From Ischnura elegans (lineage: Eukaryota; Arthropoda; Insecta; Odonata; Coenagrionidae): DNA of 64,000 nucleotides. Below the pieces are notes generated by a model. That model was not told the DNA's origin, ran no database searches, and worked only from the letters and a program-made list of their open reading frames with translations. Numbering within the stretch: position 1 is the first letter of the stretch; each line of letters starts with the position of its first letter. The translations under genes were made by a program, and so were the position numbers. Location: NCBI RefSeq assembly GCF_921293095.1, contig NC_060247.1, forward strand, positions 108,643,111-108,707,110, in the 5' to 3' direction. Shown here in pieces: positions 39,701-47,453 of the stretch.

Positions 39701-42700
39701 AAAGGGGGGCTTTAGGCACAACTAGTTCTGAAGGGTCTGTGTGGTATGGAATACCCACTGGGGTAAGCGGTAGGTGCAAAAGAAACTTTTTAAGATAAAT
39801 GGTTCAAATTGGTATAAAGTTTGCGGCTGGGTGAATAATTTCATGTGATGCTTGTGAGCCACCCGTCCCCCTCATATTAGTTACTAAAAATGTCATAATA
39901 AAATATATAAAGTTCAACAGATTCAGGACTCAATTGGTGAAAGTTAGGCATATTTAAATAAATAAAAGATCGTAGCACTTTTCCACAAAATTATTCCAAA
40001 TATTTTGTGGAAAAGTGCTACCATCTATTATTTATTAAAATATATTAATAAAAAAACATTCTCTGAGTTCTAAGGGGTTAAATCCCCTAAAACCACCGCT
40101 CGCTACGCCTCTGCCTCCACAACTAATGTGATGCCTGGACCGTGCTTTTGTTATGACTAATTTGTACCTCCAACAAATTTCTTATTTTCTCCCCACTGAT
40201 GGCTTCCCCATTTCAAGTTCTCCTTTTCCCCACCTATCTCTGACTTCCAGTCCATCGTAATTAGATATTTCCTCCCCAAGGTTTTTGGTTGAATTGATAT
40301 GAAGATTAGATTAGCAATTTGGACTTTCATCTCAGAGTCATTTGATAATGGAGACAAAGTTTCTGCTCTCTTCATAGACTTCTCTAGGGCATTTGATATG
40401 GTTGACCATCAAACCCTCTTAAAAAAATGTTGTAACTATGGAGTGAGAGGTAATGCATTGGCATGGTTAGATTCATACTTGAGAAACAGAACTCAGCTAG
40501 TTGAACTAGTATTACACGACTCAGTGGGAAAATCCAACCCTAAGGTGATAAACGTAGGTGTACCTCAAGGCAGTGTTCTTGGCCCCCTTTTGTTTCTCAT
40601 ATATATCAATGACCTACCTTCATTTATACACGAAAACAGCAACATTAGACCCATCATGTATGCAGATGATGCAAACTTCCTCACATCAGCGAGTAATATG
40701 ACTGATCTACATTGCCAATGTCAGGAGGTATCGAACTCAGTGTGGACATGGAGTGCCGCAAACAAACTAAATTTGAATACCTCAAAAACTCAACTCTTGC
40801 TATTCAATAATGATGCTTCTTTTAATCAGTTGATGTTAAACAATGCCCAACTCTATCCTACTACTAACACAAAATTCCTAGGTCTAATAATTGAAAACTC
40901 TGGTTCTTGGTCTATATATGTCAATGAACTTTGTACAAAATTATCTACAGTCCTATATAGTCTGAGATTACTTTCCAACTCACTATCCCATAAAGGACTA
41001 TAATGACCCTGTATCACTGTAACTTCTTAAGTATAGTTAATTATGCCATTGAATTCTGGGGGTCAACAATTACTCTCCTAAACAAAACGTTTCTCCTGCA
41101 GAAGAGGGCACTCAGAACCATTTTGGGTATACCTAGAAGAGAATCATGTAGACCACTGTTTGTTAAGCTGGGAATTCTCACGCTTCCTTGTCTCTATATA
41201 TTTAAACTATGTGTACTAGTTAAACTCAACCTTCATAGACTAAAGCTAAATCAGGATATACATAATCACCAAACTAGATCACATACATCCATCCACATAA
41301 CCCTCCACAGACGAAAACTTTCCTACACAAGCCCCATAGCTATAGGCTCAAAAATATATAATTCACTCCCCCCCAAACTTAGGAGCATCTCCTCAATGAA
41401 CAGATTTAAAGCTGACCTAAAAAGATATCTTGTAAACAAATCTTACTACAGCATCCAAGAGTTCTATATTGATCCCTAAAAATATGTATAAATGTATGTG
41501 AATGTCACTTATTGATATATTGTGTTCAATTGTTTAGTGTTACATCTACTGTTCAGTATGTTACATTTTTATGATTCACTTAACTTCCATGACGTGTCCT
41601 ATATCTATATTCTGTGGCTCACTGTAATATATGATCTTTTGGACAAATAAAATTATTATTATTAAATTAGGACCAACAGTTTTCTGCGTAAAAACGAGAA
41701 ATTTGTAATAACGAGGACTCGTTAAATGAGAACTTCGTAAAAACGTGGACTTCGTAACAACAACGATGTCGTTAATTAAGACCTTCGTAATAACGAAGAC
41801 TACGTTAAATGAGAACTTCGTAGAAATGAGACCTTCGTCAAATAAGAACTACGTAGAAATGGGGACTAAGTAAAAACGAGGAATTCGTAAAAACGACTGT
41901 ACTCGTTAAATCGGATATCCACGAATGATTGCTTATCTACTTAAATTAGGAGATTTTAAAATTAAATTTACGGTTTGCTGTCTAGTTATCTCTTTCTTTC
42001 ACTTGCAATATGCAAATATATTTCCCTGAATCATAAGCTGGTAATAACCTTGACATTAAAGTAAGAAAATTTTAAATAGATATCAGGTTTGCTATATTGT
42101 GATCACATTCTTTCGCTTCAATATATATGCTAATATATTACACTGAATCATAAGCTGCAGGTGATACCCTTGAATATTAAAGTAAGGTATTTGTAAATAT
42201 TTATAAGGTTTGCTGTCTTGCGATCACCCTATTCCATCTGCAATTATAATACATACTGAATCATAAGATGGTGATACCGTGGAAGGTGATACCCTTGAAC
42301 ATTAAAATAAGATATTTGTAATTAAATATGACGTTTGCCGTCTTGTGATCACTTTCTTTCACTGCAATATGCAAATATATTTCCCTGTATCATAAGCTGG
42401 TAATAACCTTGACATTAAAATAAGATAATTGTAATTAAATATGAGGTTTGCTGTCTTGTTATCACTTTCTTTCACTGCAATATGCAAATACATTTCACTG
42501 AATCATAAGCTAGTAATACCCTTGAATATTAAAATAAGATATTTGTAATTAAATATGAGGTTTGCTGTCTTGTTATCACTTTCTTTCACTGCAATATGCA
42601 AATATATTTCACTGAATCATAAGCTGGTAATACCCTTGAATATTAAAATAAGATATTTATAATTAAACATGACGTTGGCCGTCTTGTTATCACTTTCTTT

Positions 42701-45700
42701 CACTGCAATATGCAAATACATTTCACTGAATCATAAGCTGGTAATACCCTTGAATATTAAAATAAGATATTAATAATTAAACATGACGTTGGCCGTCTTG
42801 TGATCACATTCTTTCGCTTGCAATATGCAAATATATTTCACTGAATCAGAAGCTAGAACACATTAACTATTGCAATGTATAGTAATAATACATATAACAA
42901 TAAATAGCAGGGTGCATTTTAAAATTCACAATATAAACACATTTCAACAAGTATATCCACCGAAAGAACGTGTTTGTCAAATGGTTGGCGCCATAATCCC
43001 ATAATTAATTCCCCATCCCCCGCATTTTATAACTCATTTGTTTTTAGTTCCCAATGTGGCCATAGGGGCGCTGTCCCTTAGGGAAATATGGCAACACTGC
43101 GGTTAGCATGGATGTTTTCTCTTTCTCCAGGGAATGAAAATCAGTGTGAACGGGGCATGAGCATTGAGTACCTACCTTGGTTTGAGCGCCGCGGTGCGAA
43201 CGTACGAATGAGAATTATCTCAATCTCCCAGAATCTCGAAAATTATTATAGCCGTGCAACACACTTTTCAGCTCGAGTTCGCAAGACACAATGACCGATC
43301 AGGCATTACCGAGTTTTTTTTATGGCTACGAAACAATGTATGGAATACGTCGCCAACCGCGTTAATACAGTCGCTTGAAGTTGCGACGCGTCGGTAGTCA
43401 CGCCGAGATAAAATTCGCCACAAAGTTACCTACCTCAAAAAAAAGGTCAATGTAATCATCTCGGGGGACATGGTGAGACCCGCGGTATATCCGAAACCGC
43501 GGTAAAGTGAGGCGCGTAATAACCGGAATTTACTGTATATGTTCACTAATGCATGCATGTTTATTTAAACACATAAACATAATGATTTAACAGACAGAAC
43601 ATAGTGCCTTTCATTTACGAAGGATTTGAAAAAATGGTGCCTATCACTGAAACCTCTCTATAGTGAACCTCCATGCATCAAAATGCCCGAATTTTGGTCC
43701 CCTCCATTACGATACAAAGAGGTTTTACTGTACTAGTGAATACTGTTTCCATCAGCCCATTATTGAGTGCATTCTTAATAGGAGCCTAGTCACTGACCTC
43801 TTACCAGAGTTCATTTCATTTTTGACCAGATAACCTTACAGCATACCTCTCACAAAACCCTTCTACTAGTCCTAAGTAACTCAGGCTTACTTTACTGTAA
43901 CTAAAACTTTGAGTGATGATAGGGGAAATAGGCTCACACGAGGCAACTACATAACTAATCATTAATCAGTCAGTAAGGTTTTGGACCAGGCAAAAAAAGA
44001 AATTAAAGAAACCGTATTAAGCTCTAAACAACTCTAATGATGCTGTGACTGATGGGACACAAAAATAAAATCACAAAGCAAAATTCCTGTTCGTCCAAAA
44101 CTCAAGCTTAAACATTAAAATGCAAAACAAATCAACAACCTGGCAGTATGTATTAGGTTTATCAATTTCATCAGAGAATAGGAGAATATTTGGAGTGGTA
44201 TTGGAGGGAAAACAAAGGAAATCCCATTGTAAATATGTGACACAAAGTCAACAAAAAAATTACTTAATTAATTATTTTAAAAAAGTACCGTATATATTTA
44301 AAATTTTAAAATAAATCCCAAAGTGAAATTTACATCCCATAGGGTACCTACAAAGACATTCCATTATGTATTTTGCAAGACTGCAGCCATAACATTTTTG
44401 AGGGGATATGGTGGGTCAGGGGAGGGAGGGTTTCAACGTCTTGGCCTTTTCCCCCTTGCACACTTTAAGTCTTGGACACCGTCGCTCCTTCTCTTCACAT
44501 ATGAATAATCAAAAAACATATACATAGAGGTTCATAATTACAGGAGAAAACCAAGGAGAAGAAGGGCAAGAGGTAAGTACTTGGAGCACATCCAAGGCAA
44601 AATAAAGAAAAATTTCATGACATGGTTCTAGATAGGGAGATATTTAGAGAGCCACAGAATACAATTCCAGGATTGCAAAACTATGAATGAATGAGCCAAA
44701 AATCGATGGAATCATCAACTACTATTTTTGGTGTTTTGTGGCCATAATATTAAGGCAGGATCTCCCCTAGAATAAATTCCTAGGTTTGTCCTGATATGAC
44801 TGAAATATTTACCAAGATATGGGTGCCTTACCAATCATTCCAAACCACCACAGTGGCGGATACAGAAAAAACTCAAGGGGGGGGGGCGCAACATATCTTG
44901 AGTTGTCTTTACTTTTATCGTAATAAAAGATGATCAAGTCACAGGCAAAGTATATGAAAATTTATTTAAAGTGATTATAAACAAGTAAAAGACAATGCCA
45001 TCTTATGATATAAAAAGGTCACAATTGTGGTTTTGCAATGTTCGGCAATACAGGCGGACCCGCAAGGGAGGGGGGTGCGCATCCTTGCGCCCCCCATCTG
45101 TATCAGCCACTGAACCACCATAAATAATAATGAAACTTCTTATGCTCTACAAAGAGGCAGCTATAGATGAGACATAAATAGCAATTTGACATCAAACACA
45201 GCCACCCATTAGAGTAAAAACTATAAATAAGATAGCTCTCATAAAAATTCTACAGAAATCGCTAATAATTCTGTGAATAATTTAGTCAAATGAAAAACGA
45301 TCACCTACTTGAAAGAAGTTTTGCAGCTTCAGCATAAGCAGCCAATGCTTCTTTAGATGCACATGCTATTTGAGTCCTCATCTCATCCAAATTGGGAGGC
45401 AGTTCAGTTTTTTGCTTCTTTTCTGTGATAAGAGGTTCTGGACACTCAACAGCTTCTTCCTCCTTTTTCTCAGATGGTGGAAGTACTGTACCTTCGACTA
45501 AAAAGGAATTAAGAGAATCCATGAGACATCACATTGCAAAAAAATAAGAATACAAAATTACTTTTTACAGTTATACACAAACGGTGAAACTTACAGCAGC
45601 TACTGAACAAAACATATAAAAGAAAAGGAAGGATTAGAAAGGGTACATGCAAAATGAACCAAAGGAAATGAATTGCAAGCAGGCCACACTCACCACTAAT

Positions 45701-47118
45701 GGGGTCGGGATCGGGGTCAGTCTCAGAAGGTTCGGGTAAGTAACGGATTTCAGCGTTAGTACTTTCACATTCAGAGCTAGTGGTGTGCGCGAAAAAATTT
45801 CCAGTTGGATTGTGAGGAAAATCAACTTGAAGGATGGGTAAGCTCTCTAAAACATTGGGTTGGAAAAAAGTAAATGATACGTGCACAGTAAGTAGCAGGC
45901 AAGAGTTGCTTTTAGGTTGAAATTTTTAAAATTTTACCTATGCTAGGTGGTTGTAATACTGCTACTTCGGGGGTTTTTGGAGGAATATACGCTTTCTCTT
46001 GCAAGTTTTCTTTGACTTGGGGTGCAGATGTCACTTCATCCTTCAATTTTTTTGAAGAATCTCTGTCTAGCTTCTTCTTCAGAAGACTTTCCTCCACCTT
46101 TTTATCTGTTTTATCGCCAACTCCTAATGACTGCGTGATGCTGAAAATCAAGTATACTCATTGAAATGTAACTAGAAGCAAGCAAATGCACTCTTTCCGG
46201 ACCCAAGGGCAAAAATTTAAACATGGGTTGTGCTAGTTTCGCACATCATAATAATTAAATAGTAGAATTGACTCTCATTATTGACTTATAACCAGACATA
46301 AAACTTACTCAGCAGTTTTCTCTTTCACCACTTGAGTGACACCTTTAATTTTATCAAGGACCACATCAGAATAATTCTCTTTAAAAACGCTATCCAACAC
46401 CACTTCGGAATAAGGCACATTGTTCCTCAGCCATTTGTTGAAGGAATCGTCGTACTTGGCATATGCTAGAGTACCGCCACCCACTAGAGTCAGGCCACCG
46501 ATTGTATACAGCAATCCCCGGCCTCCTCCACCCCTGTTAAAGCCAAATGGATGAGGATCACTACTTACATATGTTTCTCCACAGTAAAACACAACTTCAA
46601 TTCCATTCTAATTAAAAAGTCATCAACATAGGTAGACGTTAGAATTATGATAGCAAATCAACACACCCGCTGCCCCCATAAGAAGAGCTATTTCTGACAA
46701 CAGTTTGAGATCTTTTAGGGCTATACAATGGCACCTGAAATATTTATAAAACTGAAGTTAGTACAATGTTAGAAAATAAAATCAATGAGTTCATGAATAG
46801 TGAATCGACACGAGGAAACCAAATAATTAAGGCTAACGACAATTTTGATAATCATGTAACTAAACGATTAATTTAAGCCCTCACTTTTCACAACCCTGAT
46901 ATATTTGCTAAAAAGGCAAATAAATGTGAGGCCAACTAAATCTAGGATGCTATTGACTAAGAACACCAACATTCTAAATGAATGATGGAATGACTAAACA
47001 AATATAGCGCTACAAGTAATTATGACACTTCAAATTAGATACGCATGAAAGTTAAAATAATACTTTAACTTACTCGATTTAGCCCACGACACCTAAATTT
47101 TATCAATAGACTATACAT
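15750..47118 (-). CDS. IMMT: MICOS complex subunit Mic60 (mitofilin), 14 exons
   Basis: Mic60 is the inner-membrane core of the MICOS complex that holds crista junctions. Exons in transcript order: 47074-47118, 46667-46734, 46309-46533, 45938-46140, 45694-45846, 45309-45497, 29033-29171, 26899-27091, 26530-26667, 23981-24130 (or 23956-24130), 23044-23272, 18350-18511, 17398-17719, 15750-15972. The first exon encodes a basic, acid-free presequence ([15 protein letters not shown]), continued by [10 protein letters not shown] glycine-rich membrane segment follows at about residues 43-62 ([19 protein letters not shown]), then an acidic/proline-rich linker, coiled-coil exons ([34 protein letters not shown]) and the C-terminal mitofilin domain ([33 protein letters not shown]). 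About 812 aa, slightly longer than human (758). Phases join throughout except exon 10 to 11. Intron 6 is 16 kb and full of nested elements; intron 8 is GC-AG. Confidence 0.93.
15973..17397 (-). other. Mic60 intron 13 with an open segment on the opposite strand
   Basis: The intron is 1425 bases. On the + strand, 16673-16911 is open and begins right after a splice-acceptor-like TTTGTAG. It reads like proline/serine-rich then basic protein ([36 protein letters not shown]). No donor, start context or recognisable domain was found, so it is not called as a gene. Confidence 0.3.
17720..18349 (-). other. Mic60 intron 12, nothing recognised
   Basis: GT-AG intron of 630 bases. A 177-codon open frame spans part of it on the - strand, but its composition is that of AT-rich intron sequence and it shows no motif. 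Confidence 0.5.
19253..22147 (+). mobile_element. hAT transposon relic inserted in the mariner
   Basis: The left end is TAGGGACATGCACAA. The right end, reverse-complemented, is TAGAGACATGCAAAA. The 8-bp flanks GTTATGAG (19245-19252) and GTAATAAG (22148-22155) are a target duplication that has diverged at two positions. Removing the element restores the mariner reading frame. Inside, the + strand near 21690-21800 encodes [20 protein letters not shown], then DSERF and [11 protein letters not shown], which resembles the C-terminal dimerisation region of hAT transposases (SVERSFS..LTDKRN.L). The frame is degenerate. A TTAA-flanked MITE (20462-21286) sits within it. Confidence 0.8.
20462..21286. 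mobile_element. TTAA-flanked MITE (piggyBac-type), nested in the hAT relic
   Basis: The left side reads TTAA then CCCTTTCG; the right end, reverse-complemented, reads TTAA then CTCTTTCG. TTAA is at 20458-20461 and 21287-21290. The 825-bp interior has no recognisable transposase. The inverted repeat is short, so the call is tentative. Confidence 0.5.
23273..23955 (-). other. Mic60 intron 10, possible missed micro-exon
   Basis: AT-rich intron of about 700 bases. The phases of the flanking exons do not fit the strongest donor, so a very short exon could be hidden here. None was recognised by eye. Confidence 0.4.
24131..24650 (-). other. Mic60 intron 9, part next to exon 10
   Basis: No features seen before the hAT insertion that starts at 24651. 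Confidence 0.4.
24651..26325 (+). mobile_element. Non-autonomous hAT-type element, copy A, perfect 8-bp TSD
   Basis: The left end is TAGAGATGTGCGAATAGTAT; the right end, reverse-complemented, is TAGAGATGGGTCGAATAGCA. Flanks are TAAAAAAC on both sides (24643-24650 and 26326-26333). Both termini are rich in short CGAATA/TTCGAG repeats. The interior holds a block of about 260 bp duplicated in tandem (about 25000-25255 and 25260-25535) built on CCCCCTCCATTCAGCACT and TTTCCTCTTCT. No transposase was recognised. The 1675-bp element is closely related to copy B at 50540-52330, in the opposite orientation. Confidence 0.88.
26668..26898 (-). other. Mic60 intron 8, a GC-AG intron
   Basis: Exon 8 ends in codon GAG and is followed on the - strand by GCAAGT, the usual form of the rare GC donor. 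The acceptor is TTCCAG before exon 9. Phase 0 on both sides, and the joined protein (VEVARKQFE then TEFSTLLP) fits the family. Confidence 0.8.
27328..27501. mobile_element. 174-bp MITE with CAGTGAAACCTC ends, TA duplication
   Basis: The left end is CAGTGAAACCTCGATTTTAC; the right end, reverse-complemented, is CAGTGAAACCTCTATTTTAC. TA lies outside both ends. Nearly a full inverted repeat and non-coding. Located in Mic60 intron 7. Confidence 0.85.
27554..27916. mobile_element. 363-bp MITE with CAGTC inverted ends, TA duplication
   Basis: The left end is CAGTCCGGCCGCCGAGAGTT; the right end, reverse-complemented, is CAGTCTATCCGGTGAGAGTT. Both continue with GTCC. TA lies outside both ends (27552-27553 and 27917-27918). 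GC-richer than its surroundings, no coding frame. It is only 52 bases from the previous MITE. Confidence 0.85.
27917..29032 (-). other. Rest of Mic60 intron 7, nothing recognised
   Basis: AT-rich with no element ends or exon-like segments seen. Confidence 0.4.
30466..32064 (-). CDS. pogo/Tigger (Jerky-like) DDD transposase, intact 532 aa
   Basis: This is a cut-and-paste transposase of the pogo branch of Tc1/mariner. Residues 1-50 form a psq-type helix-turn-helix ([30 protein letters not shown]). Residues about 70-130 form the CENP-B-type HTH ([28 protein letters not shown]). The DDE_1 catalytic core shows the three acids in [22 protein letters not shown] and [15 protein letters not shown] (DDD form). 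The C-terminal tail has a long acidic stretch ([16 protein letters not shown]). Full length for Tigger transposases, with no stop or frameshift. Start taken at [13 protein letters not shown], the standard N-terminus. The intact frame suggests recent activity or selection. A host-domesticated role cannot be excluded but is not needed, since both inverted ends are recognisable. Confidence 0.93.
   Translation of the reverse strand: MSAKRKTYTIKEKLGIIDRVKRGDSKSSLFREFGVPEGTIRGWMKEEVKLRSFVDQVDDEIGLDRKKARLSAAGDVDECLFTWFVQKRSEGVPLSGPLLQAQAIKLNKQIGGAHDFVASAGWLSRWKIRHGVAQVNMQGESRSSDNEAAREFCGTLRKMIDEGEYTEEQLYNCDETALYYRLLPTKSLDIKKSANKSGIKMSKERVTLLLCANKSGSHKLKPLCIGKNRSPRCFKHVNMTALPINYKNSQNAWMTREIFLSWFNEDFVPSVKSHLRSKKLEEKALLLLDNCPAHPSSELLISRDGKIVASFLQKNTTALIQPMDQGIIRAFKAHYRRELLTSVINSELQVQEYLKTVTLKNMAYNIGLAWKKITSATILNCWSKCEYTAGDSMEDEDEFLGFTEEDAREASDVLSNKLFVSDLEAWVREDEETPVSAYKSDEEIVAAVQSRAKTAASSEDESENEEDECEVEMPKIGHLLHNISELMNWLEGQSDCDSIHLLHLQSIKNYVTKKSHQLSRQKKISEYFSNSR
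33824..35765 (+). repeat. Satellite array: 17 copies of a 114-bp unit
   Basis: CAAGTGACAGAAAGTGAAAA recurs every 114 bases (33824, 33938, 34052 and so on) for about 17 nearly identical units, followed by diverged units to about 35960. Units differ at a few diagnostic positions: TTTGAG or TTTCAG, TATAGTG or TAATGA, and AAAATGACG or AAAATTACG. Units 1-3 and 6-8 show the same order of the first two variants, suggesting duplication in multi-unit blocks. There are no spacers, so this is not CRISPR. No open frame runs through it. Confidence 0.95.
36504..36822 (+). mobile_element. hAT-type MITE, copy of the 62665 family
   Basis: It shares with 62665-62962 the blocks GGTGCAACTAATA, ATATCCACCAGGATAAG, GGTAGGTGCGAGATTAATAA and a 3' end of TTGCTGYGCCACTG. 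It contains a run of 12-13 G near 36578-36590. The target duplication is not clear in this copy. Confidence 0.65.
36837..36870. repeat. Perfect 34-bp palindrome
   Basis: The 17-base arm CTCTACCATGTCTCATT is followed directly by its exact reverse complement with no loop. A partial repeat (TAATGTCTCATTAAT) follows at about 36871-36885. Confidence 0.9.
37118..37500 (+). pseudogene. LINE reverse transcriptase C-terminal fragment
   Basis: One frame reads [20 protein letters not shown], then [38 protein letters not shown] and PYCELKREV, interrupted by at least four stops. The order resembles the tail of arthropod non-LTR retrotransposon proteins (ALYGAETW...LRK...RNEEVL..VGE.R.L......GRRGRGR...LDDLK). 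It is a dead, 5'-truncated copy. Confidence 0.65.
38311..38460. mobile_element. Small MITE, TACCGTATATGTCTGAATAT family
   Basis: It begins TACCGTATATGTCTGAATAT followed by AGTCCCCCC, and contains a second, inverted GGGGGGACTATATTCA-like segment near 38436. It is homologous to 58099-58258. The right end has decayed. Confidence 0.6.
39398..39507. repeat. Long hairpin, arms of about 50 bp
   Basis: The left arm starts CCCCTATGAAAAAATTGTAT and the right arm ends with its reverse complement. The arms stay largely complementary to a small centre at GCCATGGC. Confidence 0.85.
39690..40115 (+). mobile_element. Diverged copy of the 62665-type hAT MITE with an internal hairpin
   Basis: It shares GGCACAACTAGT, ATACCCACTGGGGTAAG, CGGTAGGTGC, TTCTCTGAGTTCT and a 3' GCTACGCCTCTGCC end with copies at 36504 and 62665. 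A perfect 20-bp inverted repeat (GTAGCACTTTTCCACAAAAT at 39972-39991, complement at 40002-40021) lies inside and is absent from the other copies. Confidence 0.55.
40268..41668 (+). pseudogene. 5'-truncated LINE with reverse transcriptase (CR1/L2/jockey-like)
   Basis: The first frame (to 41001) starts within the RT domain ([20 protein letters not shown]) and has [46 protein letters not shown] (catalytic YADD) and [10 protein letters not shown] frameshift near 41001 separates it from the second frame (41003-41479) with [52 protein letters not shown] and a tail [20 protein letters not shown]. The 3' end is AATAAAATTATTATTATTA, a short repeat tail typical of CR1/L2-group elements. The endonuclease and most of the 5' half are missing. 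It lies in the centre of the 11-kb insertion. Only the frameshift and truncation show it is dead. Confidence 0.85.
41687..41915 (+). repeat. Degenerate 16-17-bp minisatellite
   Basis: About 14 units are built on CGTAAAAACGAGGACTT with variants such as CGTTAAATGAGAACTT and CGTAGAAATGAGACCTT. It begins 19 bases after the LINE tail and ends before the inverted satellite arm. Non-coding. Confidence 0.8.
41940..42860 (-). repeat. Diverged satellite array, inverted relative to the 33824 array
   Basis: About eight units of 110-120 bp, recognised by CACTGCAATATGCAAATA and CTGAATCATAAGCTGGTAAT. The reverse complement of the 33824 unit aligns with it: AAATTAGATATT.....AAATATGAGGTT...CTG...GTT.TCACTTTCT.TCACT. 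Units here differ from each other much more than in the left array, so the two arms have not been homogenised together. Confidence 0.8.
43741..44850 (-). other. Part of Mic60 intron 6, nothing recognised
   Basis: No inverted ends, exons or tandem repeats were recognised between the nested complex and the hAT MITE at 44851. Confidence 0.4.
44851..45112. mobile_element. 262-bp hAT MITE with perfect 8-bp TSD
   Basis: The left end is CAGTGGCGGATACAGA; the right end, reverse-complemented, is CAGTGGCTGATACAGA. AACCACCA occurs at both flanks (44843-44850 and 45113-45120). CAGTGGC..ATACAG ends with 8-bp duplications are the mark of hAT elements. It has an internal run of 12 G. Located in Mic60 intron 6. 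Confidence 0.92.
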
Positions 47119-47453
47119 TTCCAGGCGCCTGGACCGGCTGCCGAGTGACAGAGAACGTTGGGTAGCAAACAAAAGAGGAAAGAAATATATAATGGTTACC
47201 AACATAAAGAGGATCGTGTGGCCGGGTGCTCTCTTAACAACATAAGATTTATATGTTTACGGGACGTAATAAATTATTTTTGAGCACCATGTTGATTTTT
47301 TAAAATAAGAGGGTATTTAATATACGTGGAAACTGAAGTTCACAGTTACGTCGAAGGAATAGCCGCTCTTGTTTTCGGTACTTCTCCGAGTACTGGCAAT
47401 TACATTAGGTCCAAGCTGCCAAATTCCTTAGGGCGGAATAGTTGTTTACTGCC
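47119..47453. promoter_or_regulatory. Putative bidirectional promoter between Mic60 and bL35m
   Basis: Only 335 bases separate the Mic60 start codon (-) from the bL35m start codon (+). This must contain both promoters and 5' UTRs, unless an untranslated 5' exon was missed. The stretch shows no TATA box at a good position. GC-richer patches lie next to Mic60 (CAGGCGCCTGGACCGGCTGC, about 47123-47142). Shared control of two mitochondrial protein genes is inferred. Confidence 0.5.

Larger units (their letters stand above)
32171..43157. mobile_element. 11-kb foldback-like insertion with GTTCACA ends and inverted satellite arms
   Basis: The left boundary is ATGCCCCGTTCACATT and the right boundary, reverse-complemented, is ATGCCCCGTTCACACT. 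The motif CGTTCACAC recurs near the left end (about 32232, 33429, 33511, and inverted at 33575). Inside, left arm 33580-35960 and right arm 41940-43157 are related in inverted orientation: AGAAAGAGA.AACAT...GCTAACC, CAGCGCCC, then the satellite arrays. The centre holds LINE and hAT-type fragments. No target duplication and no transposase were identified. Alternatively, 32171-33585 may be a separate MITE with its own inverted ends abutting the left arm. Confidence 0.55.
30282..43535 (-). mobile_element. pogo/Tigger element, split by an 11-kb insertion
   Basis: The left end is CAGTAAAATTCGGTTATAAC, followed by GCGGG; the right end, reverse-complemented, is CAGTAAATTCCGGTTATTAC, followed by GCGCC. 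TA flanks both ends (30280-30281 and 43536-43537). The transposase gene (30466-32064) runs toward the left end. Its 5' leader is interrupted near 32170, and the right-hand terminal part resumes near 43160. Without the insertion the element would be about 2.3 kb, normal for Tigger elements. Confidence 0.82.
29776..43740. mobile_element. TA-flanked MITE split by the nested pogo element
   Basis: The left end is CAGTAAAACCTCTACGTAAA at 29776; the right end, reverse-complemented, is CAGTAAAACCTCTTTGTATC ending at 43740. TA flanks both. Only about 0.5 kb on the left (to 30281) and 0.2 kb on the right (from 43536) belong to this element. Both parts repeat the motif AACCTC(T/C), for example at 29784, 29798 and 43655. 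Everything between is the later pogo insertion and its contents. The original MITE was about 0.7 kb. It lies in Mic60 intron 6. Confidence 0.75.
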
